From: JAIVJM01 sp963816985
GTDB taxonomy: Bacteria; Acidobacteriota; Blastocatellia; Pyrinomonadales; Pyrinomonadaceae
Length of the DNA stretch: 64,000 nt
Reading direction: 5' to 3'
Assembly (NCBI GenBank): GCA_963816985.1
Contig: CAWFMF010000004.1
Location: 3,410,001 to 3,474,000, forward strand
Positions 61,109 through 64,000 of the stretch are shown here, piece by piece. The translations under genes were made by a program, and so were the position numbers. A model generated the notes under the pieces. That model saw only the letters and a program-made list of their open reading frames with translations. It was not told the origin of the DNA and searched no databases. How positions within the stretch are numbered: position 1 is the stretch's first letter; the number at the start of each line of letters is the position of its first letter.

Positions 61109-63343
61109 CTACTCCAGTCCGAGCAGACGCCCGCCCTGATACGTCGCGAACGAGGCGACGTAGGCGAGCGCGAGCATGTAGCCGACCATGAAGAGCGGCC
61201 AGCGCCACGAGTTCGTCTCGCGCCGCACGATGGCGATGGTTGACATGCACTGGCACGCGAGCACGAAGAAGACCATCATCGAGACGGCGACGAGCGGCGT
61301 CCACGCCGGACGCCCGTCGGGCCTCTTCGCATTACGCACGGCGTCAATCAGCGAAGGCGACTCTTCGGTCGCGTCCTTGCCGACGTTGTAGACAATGCTC
61401 AAGGTCGAGACCAGAGTCTCGCGCGCCGCGAACGAGGCGATGAGCCCGATGCCCATCTTCCAGTCGAAGCCGAGCGGCTCGATGAAGGGTTCGAGCGCGT
61501 GGCCGAGACGGCCCGCGTAACTCTGCCGCAACTGCTCGCCCTCGTCCGTTGAGGCTTCGGGCGGCGCGGCCTCGGTCTCCGGAGCGGGGAGCCCGCGCGC
61601 CTCGGCCCCCGTCTCGCGCATCGCCTGCACCGCCGCGCCTTCGCTCTTGTCCGGCACGGGCGCGCTCTCGACGCGCGGGAAGGTCATCAGCGCCCACAGC
61701 AGAATCGAGATCGCCATGATGACCGTGCCCGCGCGCTTGACGAAAATCCACGCGCGCGAGCGCATCGTCTGCGCGATGTTGAGCAAGGACGGCACGCGGT
61801 ACGGCGGCAGCTCAAGGACGAGCGGCGGCGGCGGCGCTTTCAAGATCGTCCGCTTCAAGACCCACGCCACGCAGACCGCGACCACGACGCCCAACAGGTA
61901 CATCGAGAGGATGATGAGCGCGCCGACCGAGACGAAGCCGAGGACTTTCTGTTCGGTAAAGAACGCCGCGATCATCAAAGTGTAGACCGGCAGCCTCGCC
62001 GAACAGCTCATGAACGGCGCGATCATAATCGTCGCCAGTCTGTCCTTCGGGTTCTCAATCGTCCGCGTCGCCATGATGCCCGGAATCGCGCACGCGAAGC
62101 TCGACAAAAGGGGCATGAAAGCCTTCCCGTGCAGCCCCACGCCGCGCATCAGCCTGTCCATCAAAAACGCCGCGCGCGACATGTAGCCGCTGTCTTCCAG
62201 GAGCGCGATGAAGAAGAAGAGCAGGAGGATTTGCGGCAGGAAGACGAGCACGCCGCCCACGCCCGCGATGACTCCGTCCACCAGCAGGTTCGTCAGAAGG
62301 CCCGGCGGCATTGCGGCGCGCACCGCCTCGCCGAGCGTGCCGAAGCCCGTGTCTATCAAGTCCATCGGGAGCGACGCCCACGAAAAGATCGTCTGGAAGA
62401 CCAGAAGCATGACGAGCAGCAACGCTATGGGGCCGACGATTTTGTGTGTCAGCAATGCGTCTATGCGGTCGGTCGCCGACGTGCGAGCGCGCGCCGCGCG
62501 CCTGCCGCTCGCGGCCCCCGCCGCCGCGCTCTCGATCCACTCGTAGCGCGCCGTCAGAGGCTCCTGCCACCAGCGCGTGTCCCCCTCGGCGAGCCGCGCG
62601 CGCGCGCCCTCGACCGCCTCTCGCCGCCCCTCGTCTTCCGGCAACTCGTCGGAGTAGAGGTCGCGGAGCGCGGTCTCACGCCCGCCCGCGCCTGCGGACG
62701 AGAGCCGCCGTATCTCTTCTTCGGCCCGCGTCGAGAGGTGCCACTTCGCGCCCGGCGCAGGCCCTTCAGCCGCCTCCGCGACGGCCCGCGCCAGTTCGTC
62801 CAACCCCCGCCGCTGTCGCGCCGTGACGGGGACGACCGAGACGCCGAGAGCCTCTCCGAGCCGCCGCGCGTCAACCTCGATGCGCTCGCGCTCCGCGAGG
62901 TCAACCATCGTCAGCGCGACGACGACGGGGCGGCCCATTTCCAGAAGCTGCGTGACGAGGTAGAGGTTGCGTTCGAGGTTGGTGGCGTCCACGGCGGCGA
63001 CGACCACGTCGGGCGCGGGCGTGTCGGCGATGCGGCCCGTCAAAACGTCGCGCGCGATGCGTTCGTCAATCGAGGCGGCGTCGAGGCTGTAGAGTCCGGG
63101 CAGGTCTATGAGTCGCGCGGGCGGCGCGTCGGGCACGAGCTGCCAGTCGCCCTCCTTGCGCTCGACCGTCACGCCGGGGTAGTTCGCAACCTTCTGCCTG
63201 AGCCCCGTCAGCGCGTTGAAGAGGCTCGTCTTACCCGCGTTCGGGTTGCCCGCCAACGCGACCGTCAACGCGCGTGCGCCACGCGCCGGCAACCCTGAGC
63301 CCTGCTCGTCAACGTGGGAAGGGGATTCGAGAGTAGTGCTCAT
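61109..63343 (-). CDS. feoB: Ferrous iron transporter B
   Basis: A 744-residue Fe2+ permease. The N-terminal G domain has ALAGNPNAGKTSLFNAL (G1), KVANYPGVTVERKEG (G2), DLPGLYSLDA (G3) and VVALTMVDLAER (G4). The membrane part has LPQILLLFFFIALLEDSGYMSRAAFLMDRLM and SSFACAIPGIMATRTIENP, the Gate/Nucleos_tra_2 motifs. A Glu/Ala/Pro-rich loop of about 50 residues interrupts the second half. The start follows a hairpin arm and lacks a Shine-Dalgarno. Confidence 0.95.
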   Translation of the reverse strand: MSTTLESPSHVDEQGSGLPARGARALTVALAGNPNAGKTSLFNALTGLRQKVANYPGVTVERKEGDWQLVPDAPPARLIDLPGLYSLDAASIDERIARDVLTGRIADTPAPDVVVAAVDATNLERNLYLVTQLLEMGRPVVVALTMVDLAERERIEVDARRLGEALGVSVVPVTARQRRGLDELARAVAEAAEGPAPGAKWHLSTRAEEEIRRLSSAGAGGRETALRDLYSDELPEDEGRREAVEGARARLAEGDTRWWQEPLTARYEWIESAAAGAASGRRAARARTSATDRIDALLTHKIVGPIALLLVMLLVFQTIFSWASLPMDLIDTGFGTLGEAVRAAMPPGLLTNLLVDGVIAGVGGVLVFLPQILLLFFFIALLEDSGYMSRAAFLMDRLMRGVGLHGKAFMPLLSSFACAIPGIMATRTIENPKDRLATIMIAPFMSCSARLPVYTLMIAAFFTEQKVLGFVSVGALIILSMYLLGVVVAVCVAWVLKRTILKAPPPPLVLELPPYRVPSLLNIAQTMRSRAWIFVKRAGTVIMAISILLWALMTFPRVESAPVPDKSEGAAVQAMRETGAEARGLPAPETEAAPPEASTDEGEQLRQSYAGRLGHALEPFIEPLGFDWKMGIGLIASFAARETLVSTLSIVYNVGKDATEESPSLIDAVRNAKRPDGRPAWTPLVAVSMMVFFVLACQCMSTIAIVRRETNSWRWPLFMVGYMLALAYVASFATYQGGRLLGLE

Positions 63344-63351
63344 AAAAGAAA

Positions 63352-63429
63352 CGTGAACCGTGAACCGTAAACCGTGACAGGAGAAAAACCTGTCTTCATC
63401 TTGTCACCTGTCACGGTTCACCTGTCACG
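63352..63429. repeat. Intercistronic hairpin element, GTGACAGGTGA family, on the minus-strand feo operon
   Basis: Arms about 63352-63381 and 63401-63429. Read on the minus strand the loop has AAGATGAAGACAGGTTTTTC, almost the loop at 55996-56016. The feoA stop codon and the last residues VTGEP lie in one arm. The feoB start is 9 nt beyond the other arm. Confidence 0.88.
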
Positions 63430-63722
63430 ACGATGATCGTTTGCGCCTCGCTGCGGCGCAGCGCCAGGTGATAGTCGCGGACGCGGACTTCGAGGGGGTC
63501 GCCGAGGGGCGCGAATTTAATGACGCGCACGGGCGCGCCGGGCACGACGCCCATCTCCATCAGACGCCGCGCGACCGGCCCCGACCCGCCGACCGAGACG
63601 ACTCGCCCCTCCGTGCCGGGTGGCAGACAATCGAGCGAGACCGAGCGCACGGCGGCGGCGGGCTCGCCGGGCCGTGCGAGAGAGTCTTCCGTTTTGTCGG
63701 GTATGTGCTGCGCGCTGCTCAT
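63411..63722 (-). CDS. feoA: Ferrous iron transport protein A
   Basis: A 103-residue SH3-like FeoA: SLDCLPPGTEGRVVSVGGSGPVARRLMEMGVVPGAPVRV then VRDYHLALRRSEAQTIIV, a normal core with a 30-residue N-terminal extension. First gene of feoA-feoB-FeoB-associated, transcribed leftward. Confidence 0.9.
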   Translation of the reverse strand: MSSAQHIPDKTEDSLARPGEPAAAVRSVSLDCLPPGTEGRVVSVGGSGPVARRLMEMGVVPGAPVRVIKFAPLGDPLEVRVRDYHLALRRSEAQTIIVVTGEP

Positions 63723-63793
63723 GCGGTTCTCACCGGGACGTTCAAAATCTGAGGCAATGACGGGCGGGAGTTCGCCTGTCCTTACACCTTCAG

Positions 63794-63822
63794 ACTATAG
63801 CCTAGTTGAAAATAGATTTCAA
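63794..63822 (-). promoter_or_regulatory. feo promoter with Fur-like operator
   Basis: On the minus strand TTGAAA (63817-63822), exactly 17 nt, TATAGT (63794-63799). The plus-strand sequence TGAAAATAGATTTCA (63807-63821) is a 7-1-7 inverted repeat agreeing at 10 of 14 positions with the Fur consensus TGATAATNATTATCA and overlapping the -35 box and spacer, so iron-bound Fur would block polymerase. Confidence 0.6.
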
Positions 63823-63881
63823 TTTCATCTCGTCGCGATGCAAGCTGCCGTGCGTAAATATATGGGGAGAGCGCTTGAGGT

Positions 63882-63926
63882 TTCCGCCCCAAAGGCGAGT
63901 AGAAAGTGCTCGTCTTTGGGGCGGAA
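63882..63926. repeat. Hairpin of unknown role
   Basis: TTCCGCCCCAAAGGCGAG (63882-63899) pairs with the complement at 63909-63926 with one G-T/G-A irregularity and a 9-nt loop. It lies upstream of the feo promoter and may belong to a gene beyond the window. Nothing recognisable follows to base 64000. Confidence 0.6.
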
Positions 63927-64000
63927 TGAGTAAATGCTTGCCCTGTTTATCTTGTGCGAAGCCGCTTTACTGGAGCGAGGTCGGGATGATTGCAAGGTCG

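Overview
This is a GC-rich (visibly well above 60% G+C) bacterial chromosome segment from a Gram-negative organism with an outer membrane: a BamD-like lipoprotein-assembly TPR protein, two TonB-type proteins, FeoAB and many Sec-exported proteins are encoded. The gene order rsmB / PASTA protein / rpe, the large secreted proteins with carboxypeptidase-regulatory-like and choice-of-anchor domains, and the style of the intergenic palindromes suggest an acidobacterium, probably class Blastocatellia. That placement is an inference; no rRNA is present to prove it.

Layout. 1-4.8 kb: a partial FAD-linked oxidase, chorismate synthase (aroC), a hypothetical protein, a DinB-like protein and a crotonase. 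4.9-6.2 kb: a secreted choice-of-anchor D protein on the minus strand. 6.9-8.5 kb: a more AT-rich Type II restriction-modification pair (N4-cytosine methyltransferase, frameshifted in this assembly, plus a PmeII-like endonuclease). 8.7-13.7 kb: def, pruA, fmt, rsmB. 13.8-15.6 kb: a secreted Kelch-collagen protein, minus strand. 16-22 kb: PASTA protein, rpe, BamD-like protein, a membrane protein and a TPR protein. 22.3-29.6 kb: CAP-domain protein, then ispE, tRNA-Gln, prs, rplY, pth, rpsF, rpsR, rplI, dnaB. 29.8-39.8 kb: large secreted protein, M28 peptidase, alr (frameshifted), a TonB protein, glutamate dehydrogenase and an ArsC-like protein that reads through an in-frame UGA. 40-47 kb: radA, an atypical SDR, a Gly-rich secreted protein, a PIN/TRAM protein, ispD, ispF. 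47.1-59.2 kb: a nucleoside uptake and salvage cluster (pyrimidine-nucleoside phosphorylase, BMP-family ABC importer, UbiB-like kinase, purine-nucleoside phosphorylase, uridine kinase, cytidine deaminase, secreted amidohydrolase). 59.3-63.8 kb: a periplasmic TonB-C protein and the feoA-feoB-FeoB-associated operon behind a probable Fur-controlled promoter.

How it works together. ispD, ispE and ispF supply three steps of the MEP isoprenoid pathway. The ispE-to-dnaB run is a translation and replication block. The 47-59 kb cluster would import nucleosides through the BMP/ABC system, split them with the two phosphorylases, phosphorylate uridine/cytidine with Udk and deaminate cytidine with Cdd.

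The two most unusual signals are (1) the ArsC/Spx-like reductase at 39395-39757, whose catalytic Cys codon is TGA followed by a bacterial SECIS-like hairpin, making it a selenoprotein candidate, and (2) about twenty-five long hairpins that fill the gaps between genes. Their arms are made of short repeated words from several unrelated word families, their loops repeatedly carry GTCTTTC or GAAGAC, and their downstream arm often ends 2-12 nt before an ATG that has no Shine-Dalgarno sequence. Five genes are split by single small indels (methyltransferase, alr, BMP protein, UbiB-like kinase, amidohydrolase), which suggests residual assembly errors.
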